Shown here piece by piece: positions 11,420 to 22,111 of a stretch of 42,388 bases of DNA (position 1 is the stretch's first letter; the number at the start of each line of letters is the position of its first letter). The stretch is taken from positions 1 to 42,388 of the forward strand of contig JAFEKR010000117.1 of assembly GCA_019022495.1 (NCBI GenBank), written 5' to 3'. The stretch is from Epichloe hybrida. Its lineage: Eukaryota; Ascomycota; Sordariomycetes; Hypocreales; Clavicipitaceae. Made by a program: the position numbers and the translations under genes. The notes under the pieces were generated by a model. That model was not told the DNA's origin, made no database searches, and saw only the letters and a program-made list of their open reading frames with translations.

Positions 11420-12870
11420 GAAAAGGCTTGCATCGCATTGCCATGACTCCTTCAAGACGAAATGAGCAAACAAAAAGGTTATGACTCGGATCAGAACGGG
11501 GATCCAAAGTCGGTCCTACATTCAGGAAAAGATGATGTGTGACATGGAGGCTTGCATGATGAGGCTTGTCGATGATTGGCTCCGAGGTGATCATGAATCA
11601 TGACGATTAATAGCGGACGTGGTGCCGGCGCGTCGTCCGTCTCGCAGTATGACTTGTTCCCGTATCAATGCTCAGATGGCAACGATGGCGAGGCCGTAGC
11701 TGGATTGCGAAGGAGACCAACGCCTGTTGCGGATTACGCATGTTTCTCTGATCTCCTTGGAGGAGAGCCGTTGTTGTACTCCGTGCTCCGTGGTTGATAC
11801 CCGATCCGCCACCCCGGGCGGCGCCAAGTTCGTCAGGCAGACAAAGACGCGAGCAGTAAAAAGTGGCCTTGCACGTCCTGACTCCCGAAGGCGGGGGGGG
11901 GGGGGGTGGGATGAGCGTAGGATGGCCCAAGAGCACCGGTGGGATGAAGCCTTCTTTCACCTCTGGCTCTCGTTCCAGGCAGGATTCGCCTGCCAGGAGC
12001 AACAGGAAAAGTCGAAGTGCATTACAGCGCTGTAGCCTAAAATGCCCTCGGACATCTCGACGCTCGATTTTATTAGACAGATCCACAGTTGGGCTGTGGT
12101 GCTTGTACATACATATACAGTGGGTCTCAGGTATTTCCGAAAATTATCTGGTACATGATCGCGGGCGACGTTTTTGAAATTACCTGAACCCACCGTACAT
12201 GTACCTACCTACCTTAAGCAGGCAGGCAGGCAGGCAGGAGGCAATTCGATGAAGCATGTTCAGGCTTGAAGCATCTACATGTAGGGCATAGATCGCAGGG
12301 GTGGCCCTGTCTGGTTGGCTCCAGCAAAGTTCGCCTCGTATCAGCCACGGTGGAGCCTCTGGATCCTAATTAGGTAGGCGGTGAAAATCTGCATATAGTA
12401 AGTATACAGTATGTCAAAGACTACATGCGAATTCACTTACAATTAGGAAGTCAGGAAGTTGGTTCGTTAGGAAGTTAAATAGGTCAAGGAGCTATGTACA
12501 GGGGCTATGGGGGCTAATTATAGGTGGTATATGCCCTATTATATGTAGTGGTATAAGTGGAGTTGGGTTCGTACAATGTACGTCTGTTCACAAATAACAA
12601 GCCTGCCCGGGTCCACTCGTCAGTGAGATTGGCGACCTTGGCCTGGGTCGATGAATGTGGGAGGCCAGTGAAACATCGTCAGGTCGCACTTGCCATTTAC
12701 AACAAGACGAGCTTACCAGCTTAGAAGAACGAAGGAGCAGCCAGGCGTGTCTTTCTGGTTCAGTCCAGTCGATGACGTCCAACTTGGATAAGATGAGGGA
12801 ACTTGGACTTCCGCTGCGTAATCCAGCAGCGCTTCGTCTTGACGTTGATATTTGATACTTTGCTGTGTTG

Positions 12871-12924
12871 GCAGCCACTGCAGCCACTGCAGCCACTGCA
12901 GCCACTGCAGCCACTGCAGCCACC
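12871..12924. repeat. 9-bp tandem repeat (GCAGCCACT x6)
   Basis: Six head-to-tail copies of GCAGCCACT, the last ending ACC instead of ACT. The period is a multiple of three, so frames stay open across it, but no flanking coding character is seen on either strand. Confidence 0.85.
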
Positions 12925-14465
12925 CCAGCAAATCTCGCATTCTGGGCTTCTAGCCCATCCACCCACCCCCCTCACTCCGATGACCCAATAATGCATCATC
13001 ATCACCAGGCAATGCCGTCTGTGTCTCCTCTCTCTCTCTCTTTTGCTGTCCGTCTGTCCGTCAATCTTGAATGAAGACACTTTTCATTCCTCCACCCTCC
13101 ACTCCGGGTCTTGATTGTGGATCTGGACCCAACACTGAGATCGAACAATGAATGGGACAGATTTCAAGGCACCCAACACGTTTTCGAACAGTCTTCGTCT
13201 GCCAATGTTACCATGGACACGCAGAGCCCGAATCAGAGTCAGAGACAGACAAGTGGAGATGAGAAGGGAAACAAGAAGAGGAGTTTCGTTGCTGGCCCAT
13301 GTTATTATAAGCACACACCCATTCCCTCACGCCGCCGGTGCGTCTTCTTCCACCTCCCCTTTCGTAGGCCTCCTCTCGGAATTTCTCGTTGACCTGCTCG
13401 AAATGGGATTGCTCTGTCGGGGACCGTCTTGCTTCCGACTTGAATGCGCCCCGAAGCGTTTGCGTGTCCAGCTCGTCTCGTCCACCTGTTACTGGCCGGA
13501 CCCTTCACCCTTATGCCTCTCGGTGCTTCAGGCTGGGTCGAGTGTTGCGCCGTGCTGTGCTAGGATGGAGACACGGAGACTGGACTACGGATTACGTGGG
13601 ATTGGATGGTGGGAGAAGCAGACAGACAGCATGTGCCAAAGCCCAATAATTTTCAGTCTGCCTGCTGGCCCAGCTGTGTCATAGAAATACGTCTCCTCCA
13701 TGCTCTGCGTGCTGACAGAATGGATTCTCGTCGGTCATCAGTCTTTTAGTCACCACCCATCAAAACCATCAGTCTGCCGCTCTCGGTTTTCTTGTTCTCT
13801 CTGGGCTCGTCTTCCCTCCGAGGGGCCGGCCATTGACACACAGCCAGCTCGACATCTAAAAAAAAAATTACTGCCTTTTGCCTGTCTGCAGACTGATATT
13901 CTCCCTTGGGCATTGGGTGCCGGTGGCACTCAGCATTGTTAGCTCAGATCAGGTCTCTGTCACCCATTGAGGCGCTGCCCAAATTCGCCTTGTTGTCTCT
14001 GCCTTCTCCTCTCTCTTCGCTTCTTCTTTCCCCCCTTGCTCCAACGCCGTCGTCACCTCTGGGTCCTTGCGGGTCACCGTCCAACGCCCGGCATTTCCAG
14101 AGCCCACGGTTTGTTTTAAGCCTCATCGAGCAGCTAATTAACGGCGCCTGTCGAATTTGACCCCCCCCCTCTCCTCTCCCAAATTGCGCACTCAACCCCC
14201 TCCCCCACAAGCGGGATCTCCCTCGCTCCCGACTCGAGGGCAGTCGCATCACCTTTAAGAGCCTAGAGCCCGCAAAGGACAAAAAAGCCTTCCCAAGTCC
14301 CACCAAGACCGGCGCCCACCGCCAAAAAGTCGACTGGTGTTTGGGCAGAAAACCATTCTCCATCCATTCCCCCCCTGCGCGCGACTAGAGGGCTGAGCGA
14401 GTTGACCCTGTTCAACTTCGCCGAGGCATAACCTCGCGATATTCAGTTCACCTGCAGACCTCAAC

Positions 14466-16286
14466 ATGTCATCGAGCTCCAAAAGCTATTCCCGTGTGGC
14501 ACATGTCGAGGACGCGGATGAAGACTCTGGTAGCTCCATCAATGGCAAGCCCGGCACCCGCAAGTATGCCACATCTGAGGCACCTGTGAGCCCATCCAAG
14601 GCCAACACGAGCAGATCGCGCTCCGACAAACGGCCGGGCAATTTAAGGTCTTCGTCCGCCAGCGTCAGCTTCAATGAGTCCGATTTTCGCGGTGTTGCGG
14701 AGAAGAGAGAAAAGCCAGCGTCAAGGCGTCCATCTGAGAAGGACCGTGGCGACCCCGAACAGAGAGCTCGCGATCGTGAGCGACAGAGAAAAGATCGGAG
14801 GCTGAGGGAGGACGAAGAAGACCGACGGGCCACGGCCCAGGATGCACCTCGACCACTTCGAAAACAACGGCCGACGTCGCTGAAGCAATCGGCCACACAG
14901 CCCGTCGTGAGCCAGTCCTCGTACAAAAGAGGTCATGTAGACAACCCCGCGAGCTACGGTGTGCAGCAACCGGCCATCTCTGGAAGTCGCCCTAGAGCCC
15001 AAACACGACCTGTCAGCTACTACGCCGGGCAACCTCCTAGGCCTCCTGAGAATATGGCGTGGCATCCGCCCCGTCATGCCGCTGCTCCCTTTCCCGTTGG
15101 CACGTTTCCTCCTACTCCGATATGGCAAGGACCCGGTGCATCTCCAGGCGGGTTTGCAGCCCCTCCACCGCCTTCACCCGTCGGCCCTGTTCCTGGATTC
15201 TTTGATGGCGTGGTCGCTGCAAATCCGCACAATCACTTGAGACAGCGGTTCGAGACCAGACCTGCTTCGGCAATGGGATATCAGAAGCCACCACCGCCCC
15301 CGCCGCCTAAAGATTACTACGATCGCGAGGACTATCTGGATGACCCGCCTCCCATGCGTCCCGTATCACGCCGGCCCTCACGCTCAAGACGGGCAGAAGA
15401 CGACCGAAGGAGGATGCCACCTCCAGACCTTGTTCCAATTCGGCCGCAGTCTGCACTCCCACCAAACACGCCGTATCGCCCGCCCGCGCCACAGCAACGT
15501 CCGCCATCCCGCCAAACCCAATCAAGACCCCCGGTGGTTCATCGGAGATCCGTGGGATTTGCAATTGACCAGCCTGGATACGAAGACGGCGACTTTTTGG
15601 GCGACGAGGACCTGTTCCATGACATTTCTCCCAACGCATCGTTTGATGACCGGCGTGCTGTTGTACCTCGGTCAAGGCGTAGCTCTACAGCATACGATCA
15701 CCACGACTACGATGTTGTGCCAGCGTCGACCCGACGACGGCGGTCTTCCATGTACGGCTCAAATGCCCTGCCTTCTGGTGGGGTTGGTCTCGATGATGAC
15801 AAGTATAATGACGCTTTGAGATACCAGGAAGCCGTGAGTGGTAACCCGCAGATGCCTTTGACTGCAGAGTCCCTGCGGAAAGCCGGCAAGCGAGACGGAG
15901 TGGCTAGCAGCCGTTCCACACGAAGCAGCGGTAGCCGGGACGACAGCGACTACAAGCGAAGCAACGCAACAGGTATTACACGCACTTCATACAACAGTGA
16001 AGACTTCACCATCAAAGTTTCTGGCGGCGCCCGTGTCCGTGTTCCCGGCGCTGAGATTGAATGCGACGACGGTGGCGAGATTGTCTTTACAACTCGAGGG
16101 GGCGGAGGTTCCCGTCAGGGCAGCGACAAAGCGAGCATGATTCTTCCCCAGCTTGACGATTCTCGGAGCCGCGTAGAGCGCAAGACTTTGCCTTACCGAC
16201 CCCATGCCCCTAGTCAATCCGATTCCCAGAGCAGAGGCTACGCACCCAGTCATGCTCCCTATGACTACCCTGGCGGATTCTTTTGA
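14466..16286 (+). CDS. Proline/arginine-rich hypothetical protein, 606 aa
   Basis: A single-exon frame starts at ATG 14466 (context caacATG) and ends at 16284-16286. The N-terminal 90 residues are Ser-rich. Residues about 85-125 are a dense mixed-charge, likely helical segment (RARDRERQRKDRRLREDEED). Residues about 165-355 are proline-rich with PPPPPPPKDYYDREDY and many SRP/RPP motifs that could bind SH3 or WW domains. A short Asp/Ser-rich region and DDDKYNDALRYQEAV follow. Near residues 510-540 lies the only ordered-looking block, DFTIKVSGGARVRVPGAEIE followed by CDDGGEIVF, with alternating polarity suggesting beta strands; the tail is Ser/Tyr-rich. I do not recognise a named family. A cytoplasmic or nuclear scaffold is plausible but unproven. 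The length of uninterrupted frame and the balanced codon use support a real gene. Confidence 0.85.
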   Translation: MSSSSKSYSRVAHVEDADEDSGSSINGKPGTRKYATSEAPVSPSKANTSRSRSDKRPGNLRSSSASVSFNESDFRGVAEKREKPASRRPSEKDRGDPEQRARDRERQRKDRRLREDEEDRRATAQDAPRPLRKQRPTSLKQSATQPVVSQSSYKRGHVDNPASYGVQQPAISGSRPRAQTRPVSYYAGQPPRPPENMAWHPPRHAAAPFPVGTFPPTPIWQGPGASPGGFAAPPPPSPVGPVPGFFDGVVAANPHNHLRQRFETRPASAMGYQKPPPPPPPKDYYDREDYLDDPPPMRPVSRRPSRSRRAEDDRRRMPPPDLVPIRPQSALPPNTPYRPPAPQQRPPSRQTQSRPPVVHRRSVGFAIDQPGYEDGDFLGDEDLFHDISPNASFDDRRAVVPRSRRSSTAYDHHDYDVVPASTRRRRSSMYGSNALPSGGVGLDDDKYNDALRYQEAVSGNPQMPLTAESLRKAGKRDGVASSRSTRSSGSRDDSDYKRSNATGITRTSYNSEDFTIKVSGGARVRVPGAEIECDDGGEIVFTTRGGGGSRQGSDKASMILPQLDDSRSRVERKTLPYRPHAPSQSDSQSRGYAPSHAPYDYPGGFF

Positions 16287-18238
16287 TGATGAATTTATTT
16301 TTCTGGAAAACGATGTTCACGACTTTGACGACACCCCTAATGAGCTAAACATAAATCGCCGATTCGCTACACGATCGACTTATCTGACTTCTCAAGCTAC
16401 TCTGATATCTTTTAATGGTTTTCGCAAGTTATATTCGGGTCCCCTCCGTCTTTGTCCTTTGGAACTTTTCTCCTCCTCTTCGTCCTCGAGTCCTTCGGCT
16501 CTTCTTTTTTCCTCCAAAGCAAGCGTTCCATTTTCTTCTCATTCTTCAATGTTTCTATCAATTACTGCTGGACATTCCACCTTGAGTATGTTTTGATGCC
16601 AGGCCTCGAGGTGTCTGGTGATTCGACGAGGCGACTTTGTCGCACGCTTCGCGCTCCTTTCACTACTGCGGATTGTATAGGTCCGGCTTGTCATTGCTGG
16701 AGACCCAGAAAAGCTTGATACCCCCGAGTGTTTTTTCTCTTTTTTTTCCGCGATGGATGAGAATTGATCTTGTTTCGCTCTCCGCCTCATGAGCTGTATT
16801 TTGCCGGACAAATGCTTCATGTGCATGTTGGCTCGGTTGTAGCAAATTATTGCCTCATTGCCTCAGAGGCAGCATGTCAGATTTTGATGTCGGGGCTCGT
16901 GTTGTTTCGGACATGTACTGATTTGTTTTACTCCCCATTTGTCATTTTACTTTTCTTGTCTTTCGACAAGTCACATAATCAACATGTCCACTCTGGAATC
17001 GCATATCCTGTCCATCCATGTGCGGCAGCAGGCATATCGCCAACATGCATGGCAGGGAGACCCAAGGAAGTGCTGTCTGTCATGCACGCATTTCCTAAAT
17101 CTCTCGATGCCATCAAAGCTATATAGACTGTATGGACAATGGGGGTTCGCACCCTCTCACGCCTCACGGGCCCGTTGCGCGTTTTGTTATTGTTACGACT
17201 AGGATGGCATCTACTTTGTGTTTGCTTTTCTTGTTGAAATTATAGTTGCTTTAGCTGGCCTTTTACTTTGTTAATTGGATCATGATGCAGGTGCAGGTGC
17301 TGGTGGGTTGCTTGGTCGAAGCTGCTGCAGAGCTGGCGAATTCAGAGTGGCAGGTATTTTGTACATGGCATTTGGTGTTGTTCTGATACAGATTGAAGAT
17401 GTATGGTTGCGGAGAGACAATGTGGGAAGGAGGTCGCTTGGGTTGATGATGGGCTTGATGAAAACGAAATGACAGGACGGGAAAGGAATGTAGCAGACGA
17501 TAGATGTGGTAAATGGCAAACCATTTGTGAGAGAACGTGTTTGGAATGATGGTGGAAAGTACGGATGGCGGCCGGCTTGGTCAAAGAAATACCTTGTGCG
17601 CGGGAATAGATTGCCCAACCCGTCAATTTACGTCTATCGTGCCGTTGCGATAAGTCTGTGAGCTTGCCAACATGTCGAAACGGTGTTTTTGTCAAGGTGG
17701 CGGAGAGGGCAGGGAGCCTCGGTGTTGGAGAAAGAGGAGAGGGGGTTGCCCGGCCAGCCACAAGGGCTTGTTTACTCGGTGCGTCATCAACCCGCCGACC
17801 CAGCAGGGGGGGTTGATGCAGCCTTGTCGTAACACAAAAAACCAGTCTGTCTAATATTACATATGTGCAGAATAACCTGCCAACTTTTGATTCCACCATT
17901 AAAGGCCCTCTCATCAGCTATTACCAGCGCGTGACGCTGTTGGGAAAAGACGCTGCTGTCGATGCAGCCCCAGCCCAACCTCTTTTGCGTGCACCCCAGC
18001 CACGGCAATTTATTACGCCACTCGCGTTTCTGTAGGAACTGCAGGCAGCCCATGCAAAGAAAGGCTCGACGAGAACGCTGCACCGTCACCACCATCACCA
18101 ACTCGCACTTGCCCATAGACTGGAACTCACGCAGCGTCGTGCTTTTCCCTTGATGAACCCACATTCCCGACTTTCAAAATAAAAATTTCTCCCCAAAGAC
18201 TCGTTGCATTCCTGTACCCTGAGGACGGCAAATCCATC
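16287..18238. other. Intergenic spacer, no convincing gene
   Basis: This contains the 3' region of the 14466 gene (pyrimidine-rich about 16450-16560) and the promoter/leader of the 18239 gene. A minus-strand frame of 190 codons at 17342-17914 lacks protein-like composition. A GGGGGTTCGCACCC element near 17140-17160 resembles a tRNA B box but has no matching acceptor stem or A box. Confidence 0.55.
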
Positions 18239-19060
18239 ATGGCTCCAGCTCTTGTGCTGGCGCGCTCTCTCCGGAGCATCACTACTACCACAACGGCCGA
18301 TACCAACTCGGCTCCTGGTCTTCTTGGTGGAGCAGGCCGGCTGTACGCTCGAGGCGAGAAAAGCACACCAGACCCGTCTCACGGCGCTCTGGATCCCCAC
18401 GATATCAGCAACGTTGGCGGCAGGGCAAGCGACATTGCTGCGCGGGAGAAACGCCGCGCCAAGCAGGAGCGACGAGATCGCGAGCGCCGCAAGAGACGGG
18501 GAGAAAAGAAGAATGCCGAACGGCACGTCGGCGAAGACGGCGTACTGGACGAATCGGCTGAAAAGGAAGCACTCAAGGAGCTGAGAAGATATCGACACGA
18601 GAAGGCTGCTCGCGTGGGCGGACTCAACAAAGAGTCGGACGGATCCCAATGGGATGGATCGACGAACCCGTCTGACTCGACCGTCTCGTCGGAGCTGTTG
18701 TCAAATCGCGAGGCGACGCCGAATACGACTCCCACGAAGAAGCCTGGCGCCATTCGCAAGGTCTACTCTACTGCGGATCGGAACGAACAGCGCGAGTCGG
18801 AGAGAGTTCGCGCCGAGGCGAGACGGTTAAGAGAGGAGAGCCGGTCAACCAGGAGGGTCTTTAGTTACAACCGACCAGAGGCGAGCGAAAGCGCCGCGAC
18901 GGAGAGTTTACTGGAGGGTAGCGATCTGGGAGTTAAAAGCTACTACCATCCCATACCGGAGTTGAGGGCCCAGAACAGGGAGAGGGAACGGGAGAGAGAG
19001 GAAAGAAGGGCACGGAGGGGGGGATACAGGCGCGGCAAGGGGGACGAGAGCGAGTTGTAA
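18239..19060 (+). CDS. Highly charged hypothetical protein, 273 aa
   Basis: A single-exon frame starts at ATG 18239 (context atcATGG) and stops at 19058-19060. The first 40 residues (MAPALVLARSLRSITTTTTA...) lack acidic residues at the extreme start and could be a mitochondrial presequence. Residues about 62-95 are strongly basic (AAREKRRAKQERRDRERRKR), which would serve as a nuclear localisation signal or RNA-binding helix. A helical segment with alternating Glu and Lys follows (SAEKEALKELRRYRHEKAA), then a Ser/Thr linker, a second charged helix near residues 185-205, and a basic tail containing RERERERE. No catalytic or folded domain is recognised. The two localisation hints conflict, so no compartment is assigned. 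Base composition matches neighbouring genes. Confidence 0.72.
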   Translation: MAPALVLARSLRSITTTTTADTNSAPGLLGGAGRLYARGEKSTPDPSHGALDPHDISNVGGRASDIAAREKRRAKQERRDRERRKRRGEKKNAERHVGEDGVLDESAEKEALKELRRYRHEKAARVGGLNKESDGSQWDGSTNPSDSTVSSELLSNREATPNTTPTKKPGAIRKVYSTADRNEQRESERVRAEARRLREESRSTRRVFSYNRPEASESAATESLLEGSDLGVKSYYHPIPELRAQNREREREREERRARRGGYRRGKGDESEL

Positions 19061-20346
19061 AGGACTGGACGAGATGTCGGCTTTTCGCGACCAACGAAGC
19101 ATCAGACAACAGCAGATTGGCATGGCAATTCACGGACGGATATCAGGTTGGGTGGCTCGTGGGAAAGGGGTTTCGGATTTTGCGGCAACATGGCCATGGT
19201 AAATAAGAATGAAGAATGACGTAGCATTTAGCATTCATTCCCGTTGGTATTTCCTTGCAAGTGCTTCGAGATGTTTCGAGTTTCGCGAGAGCCACTCACA
19301 AGAGTCACAAGCCACTGACTGGATTGGACGTTGCTGTGGTGGGCCTCATGACCCAGAATATTCTTATTAATAATAAAAGAAGAACACAGCGCTAGTCTCT
19401 AGTCCGTAATGCTCAGCCATAATAAAAAACAGCCATCAGTCATTTGCAGTGAGGCCAACTTCCCCTGCGGCGTGTGCCGCGTGTGCCGCGTGTCTGACTC
19501 TCTCTCGTCTCTCCATCAACCATCAACCTTTCCCATTCGCGAGTTACTACATAATTCTTGCGAGTACGATCCAAACTCAAAGACACGGGACACGCCAAAG
19601 TGGGCTGCCCGCTTACCAAACCATTTTACCCGTTCCAACCGCTTTGCCAAACCACTTGCTCCTTATCTTTACTTCTTTTCTTCCTCCATATTTTTCCCTC
19701 TTGTGCCGACGACAAATCTGGTTCTGCTGTCCAGGCGACTGTCCTCCACTCGCCTCCGGTGGACCCCACTCCGCTCTCCGCTCACCTCTCACGCTCACTG
19801 TGGCGAAATCGAACCAATCCAGCGCCCGCCAACAAGGCGTCATCCACTTGCGATCTGCCTCAGATCCTCAGACCCTCCCTCAGACCGCACTTCTCGCCGG
19901 CCCTTTGACTTGCAGCATCATCCTCGACACCCTCAGTTTCATCGACTTCCCGTCCCCCGATCCGCTGGTACGCTGGCGAGCGCTTCAATATCTGCAGCTT
20001 GCCTTTACGAAACCCCCTTTAGCGCATCTGCTCACGATTCTCCCACGTAGCCTGGGACACCCTCGCTTGCCAACCTCGAGCCTCCTGACGATTGGGTTCT
20101 CCTACGCGGCTCCGTTGGCTGATGACGACGATCGGCCAAGGCCCTCGTGATCCCTCGCCATCCAACCTACCAACATCGCATCCATCCTGTGCAACAAACC
20201 ATACAACTCCCAAGGAGCGTCCAAACACTTGGAACCCGCGGCGGCTATCGCCACTGTCGTCTCTGCACGGCTACAGAAACTCCCATCGTCCGTCTGTTGA
20301 GCGCCTGCTCGTGCATGGATAGGAGTTCGCACTCAATTTGTTCATC
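19061..20346. other. Spacer and long CT-rich leader of the Ssh4-like gene
   Basis: The left part is the 3' region of the 18239 gene. From about 19440 onward the plus strand is strongly pyrimidine-rich, which leaves several long open frames that are not protein-like. A short CGTGTGCCG-type repeat occurs near 19470-19492. Two ATG-initiated upstream ORFs sit next to the main start: 20122-20322 (66 codons) and 20315-20350 (11 codons); see the separate entry. Confidence 0.55.
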
Positions 20347-20350
20347 ATGA
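20315..20350 (+). promoter_or_regulatory. 11-codon upstream ORF overlapping the Ssh4-like start codon
   Basis: ATG at 20315-20317 opens an 11-codon frame (MDRSSHSICSS) whose TGA stop (20348-20350) overlaps the main ATG (20347-20349) as ATGA. A longer upstream ORF (20122-20322) ends 24 nt before the main start and overlaps this one. If the mRNA leader includes this region, termination-reinitiation could control translation of the downstream protein. Presence in the transcript is not shown by the sequence. Confidence 0.5.
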
Positions 20351-22111
20351 CGCTTACCGAGCCCCCTTCTTCTGCCTTTACCGGCGTCATCATTGGCCTT
20401 GTCTCCTCCTTTGGGTCCATCGTTCTAATCGCTTTGGTCGTCTTCATCTTTTGGGCTTCGGGATGTGCTGGATCTGGCCGGATCATACTGGATCGATTGG
20501 GACGGCCTGGCGAATATGACGATGAGCAAGCATTTGTGAGGGAAGAGGCGGAGGCTCTGGAGACAATGGATGACATGACACGGACGGAATACTTGAGAGC
20601 AAAGGGTATGTTTTTTTTTTTTCTTAGACTGCAGGCTCATGCTTGATTTGTCTCAAACAGAGTCACAAATGGGCTTGTCTTGGACGTTTTTGCTGCGAGG
20701 ACTGACAGGACTGACATAAATCAATAGCTTTCGTTGCTGCGAATCCGCCCGAGTCGTTGCCTACTGATATATCGCTCTCGCAATACCTTGCGATTCAGGA
20801 AAAGGGCGTTTCCGCGTGGGAGTTCGAGCCCGAGTTGGAGGTCGCCAACTGTTTTGTCGAAGGGCGCACTGAAATTGAATTCTTCGACTCCGAGTGCACT
20901 GTCATGAGCAACCTACCTGTTCCCAAACAAAACGATGTATATTACTGGGAAGCCAAGATTTACGAGAAGCCCGAGAATACCTTGCTGAGTATCGGCATGG
21001 GCACCAAGCCCTATCCGTTGTTCCGCTTACCAGGTATGTTCAGACGCCGCCAACACTAGAGGGTTCTCCATCTGTTTCTCCGTGTATTCGTCCAGCCATT
21101 TTCCGATTCCCCTCGTGCTGTTGTCATCAGAAGCTAATGGAATGACTCGCAGGCTACCACAAGTACTCGGTTGCGTACTTCTCGGACGGTTCTCGTCACT
21201 ATAATCAACCGTTCAGCTCTACACCATACGGGCCACGACTTGTCCAAGGCGATGTCATTGGAGTTGGATATCGACCCAGAACTGGTGCCATCTTCTTCAC
21301 ACGAAACGGCAAGAGATATGAAGAAGTGGTTCATGGCTTGAAATCGCAAAACTTCTTTCCTGCCATTGGTGCCACGGGCCCCGCCATTGTCCACGTCAAT
21401 TTAGGCCAGTCCGGATTCGTCTTCATCGAGGCCAATGTCAAGAAATGGGGGTTGGCTCCCGTCACTGGCAGTTTGGCGCCGCCGCCGCCCTACGGCTCGG
21501 AGCAGGGGAGCATCCTTCTGGAGACTGGGACCAAGGATGGCATGACGTCTGGTCAGGGACGGCCTCATCGCCAATCTGTCAGCGGCTCACCTTACAATGT
21601 TGGACCACGCAGCAACCACTTCACCCCAGGCCACGGACGCACGTGGAGTGGGAACTTTAGATCCCTGCCACCTACCAGCCCAGGACCAGTGAGAAGTCCA
21701 ACTGACATTTCCTTGGCTCAGCTGGTTCCAAATGATGACGGAGGTGAGGCTAGCGGCAGCATTGAAACTAGTAACACCCGTCACCAGGAAGAATATCACG
21801 ACGAAAACCCACTGCATCTGCACCTGGAGGATGCTACCAACCCTCCTCCCGAATACGCGGGTCTTACTCACTCCGGGTCCGGGGAGAATCGACGGTACAG
21901 TACTGGTACCGAGGAAACGCCCTTGATCGACGTCATGATCCGGAGCCGAGGCGACTCGTTGACCGCAACTCCTCGGGCACAGTCTGCCAATGAACACCCG
22001 CATCAGCAGCCACATTCCCCTGTTCCAAGCTACAGTGACGCCGTTCGAGAAGGCGCTGGAACCCAACGACGCGCCAGCTCAGAGTCGGAATCGTCCGATA
22101 GTACTTCCTAG
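20347..22111 (+). CDS. SSH4: Ssh4-like single-pass membrane SPRY-domain protein (endosome/vacuole sorting adaptor)
   Basis: Three exons are inferred: 20347-20605, 20728-21033 and 21153-22111, giving 507 aa. The introns (20606-20727 and 21034-21152) start GTATGT; the first has a CTGAC branch site before TCAATAG, the second TGACT before CGCAG. Exon 1 encodes one membrane helix (about residues 13-36) after a short lumenal tail. Exons 2-3 encode a SPRY/B30.2 domain (about 115-285) with VYYWEAKIYEKPENTLLSIG, SVAYFSDGSRHYNQPF and FFTRNGKR. PPxY motifs at about 299-302 (PPPY) and 420-423 (PPEY) fit binding to the WW domains of a Rsp5-type ubiquitin ligase. In yeast Ssh4/Ear1, this architecture recruits Rsp5 to ubiquitinate endosomal and vacuolar membrane proteins; that role is inferred by family. 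Length and order match the family. Confidence 0.92.

Larger units (their letters stand above)
9335..14465. other. 5.1-kb gene-poor spacer with several tandem repeats
   Basis: Both flanking genes point right, so this holds the 3' region of the EEP gene and the promoter of the 14466 gene. I find no protein-like frame. It contains a perfect palindrome (10745-10762), a GTGAC tandem (11393-11419), a CAGG run (about 12219-12238), an AT-rich stretch with degenerate AGGAAGTTA-like repeats (about 12360-12560), a 9-bp tandem repeat (12871-12924) and CT-rich sequence from about 13020 and again about 13960-14240, the latter probably promoter or leader of the next gene. Confidence 0.55.

Noticed and set aside
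11607..12110. 167-codon minus-strand frame
   Set aside because: Crosses a poly-C/poly-Pro run and lacks domain character; overlapping frames on the other strand are equally long.
17135..17165. Possible tRNA (GGGGGTTCGCACCC resembles a B box and T arm)
   Set aside because: No A box at the right distance, no anticodon arm and no acceptor stem pairing could be found.
17342..17914. 190-codon minus-strand frame in the 16.3-18.2 kb spacer
   Set aside because: Low-complexity Ser/Pro/His translation, no good start context, and no recognised motif.
19449..20150. 233-codon plus-strand open frame upstream of the Ssh4-like gene
   Set aside because: It begins with GTG, not ATG, and is open because the region is pyrimidine-rich. 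The translation is a Leu/Ser/Pro mixture without domain character; it is more likely leader or promoter.
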